A stretch of DNA of 64,000 nt from Pseudomonas mandelii (GTDB lineage Bacteria > Pseudomonadota > Gammaproteobacteria > Pseudomonadales > Pseudomonadaceae). The notes under the pieces were generated by a model that did not search any database, was not told the origin of the DNA, and was given only the letters and a program-made list of their open reading frames with translations. Below, one piece after another: positions 63,459 through 64,000 of the stretch (position 1 is the stretch's first letter; every line of letters starts with the position of its first letter). The position numbers and the translations under genes are program-made. The DNA lies in the NCBI RefSeq assembly GCF_024138395.1, contig NZ_JAMYDU010000007.1, forward strand, positions 1 to 64,000, read 5' to 3'.

Positions 63459-64000
63459 TCAGGCCAGGGATTTCTGCAGGTGTTCCATGCTCGCGCCAAT
63501 CGCTGTCTGGATATCCGCCAGGTCATGGACGCTGTCGGCGAATGGTTCGAACGACAGGTAGCCGCTGTAGCCGGTAGCGAGCAAGGTTTCGATCTGCGCC
63601 GCGTTGCCAAGGATGTCACCCTCGCCCACCAGCACCCGGTGGCCGTCGCGGATGGTCGCCAGCGGCGCCTCGGCATCCTCGACGCCGGAGATGTGCACCA
63701 GCCCGGTCAGCTCGGGGAAGAATTCATGTTCGCTGGCCAGGTGATGGTGAAAGGTGTCATGCACCAGTCGGAACACATCCAGCCCACCGATGGCCTTGAT
63801 CGCGTCGACCGCCGTGCGTTTGCGCCGCAGCGAGCATTCTTCGAAACCCAGCGGCTCGATGAAACCGAGGATGCCGTGATCGCGCAGGATCGGCGCCAGC
63901 TCACTCAACGCCGTGCGCAGCCCGGCAGCACGCTGCGCCTCGGTTCGTGGATCGGCGCGGTCGTTCAACGGGCACATCACCAAACCCTGCGCGCCGCAAT
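63459..64000 (-). CDS. iolI: Partial inosose (2-keto-myo-inositol) isomerase, TIM barrel
   Basis: The C-terminal part of a TIM-barrel enzyme; the frame stays open to the window edge (…CGAQGLVMCPLND), so the N-terminus lies beyond it. GFIEPLGFEECSLRRKRTA, LVHDTFHHHLASEHEFFP and YLSFEPFADSVHD are the metal-site loops of IolI. It converts scyllo-inosose to 1-keto-chiro-inositol. It could also be a close IolE/hydroxypyruvate-isomerase relative; the context favours IolI. Confidence 0.8.
   Translation of the reverse strand, partial: CGAQGLVMCPLNDRADPRTEAQRAAGLRTALSELAPILRDHGILGFIEPLGFEECSLRRKRTAVDAIKAIGGLDVFRLVHDTFHHHLASEHEFFPELTGLVHISGVEDAEAPLATIRDGHRVLVGEGDILGNAAQIETLLATGYSGYLSFEPFADSVHDLADIQTAIGASMEHLQKSLA

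Overview
The window reads as chromosome of a fluorescent-group Pseudomonas. The evidence is the catBCA and benRABCD catechol/benzoate genes on one strand, a Pseudomonas-type fused MrpA/B antiporter, DUF1652, DUF2789, DUF3087 and DksA2-like proteins, a myo-inositol cluster with an ABC importer, and many REP-type palindromes between genes. Almost every position holds a gene. No tRNA, rRNA, CRISPR array or transposase was seen.

Layout. 0.1-2.4 kb: an aromatic-ring FAD monooxygenase translationally coupled to a TetR repressor. 2.7-12 kb: a large winged-helix/ATPase/TPR activator, a 71-residue protein and a three-gene RND efflux pump. 12-15.7 kb: a self-cleaving S24 phage-type repressor flanked by near-identical operator-like sites, a PL7 alginate lyase, an SRAP DNA-protein crosslink protein and a kinase-like protein. 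16-21.5 kb: a run of very small proteins (including two zinc-ribbon paralogues), the RNA ligase RtcB, OsmE and a DUF2188-like protein. 21.6-30.7 kb: a NUDIX protein, then benzoate to beta-ketoadipate enol-lactone catabolism (benDCBA, benR, catA, catC, catB) with divergent catR; sites matching the BenR/XylS and CatR consensus are readable. 30.8-41.4 kb: housekeeping and accessory genes (DUF1652, polysaccharide deacetylase, azlCD, DUF2784, diguanylate cyclase, DUF3087, ppnN, FAD protein, XRE-cupin regulator, EamA exporter). 41.7-47.8 kb: the six-gene Mrp/Mnh Na+(K+)/H+ antiporter operon behind a clear sigma-70-like promoter. 47.9-54 kb: DUF3995, an orphan glycine-betaine-type binding protein, several small hypothetical proteins, DUF2789, a chemoreceptor and a DksA-like protein with half of its zinc ligands lost. 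54.3-64 kb: a myo-inositol operon read leftward (iolI partial, iolD, iolG, two accessory enzymes, ABC binding protein, ATPase, permease); it runs off the right edge.

How the genes work together. Benzoate is dihydroxylated by BenABC, rearomatised to catechol by BenD, ring-cleaved by CatA, and cycloisomerised and isomerised by CatB and CatC; BenR and CatR sense the pathway compounds. No benzoate transporter (benK, benE) lies beside the cluster. The inositol operon imports inositol, oxidises it (IolG), isomerises it (IolI) and hydrolyses the ring (IolD). The RND pump with its own activator and the monooxygenase/TetR pair form a divergent unit that looks like a response to small aromatic compounds, but the inducer cannot be told from sequence.

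The least ordinary parts are: the S24 repressor with duplicated operators facing a PL7 lyase; the paralogous zinc-ribbon small proteins; a 13-bp tandem repeat; two orphan terminators that may end unannotated small RNAs; and the zinc-ligand-poor DksA paralogue. I did not find a clearly new multi-gene system. The best candidates are listed as findings with their limits.
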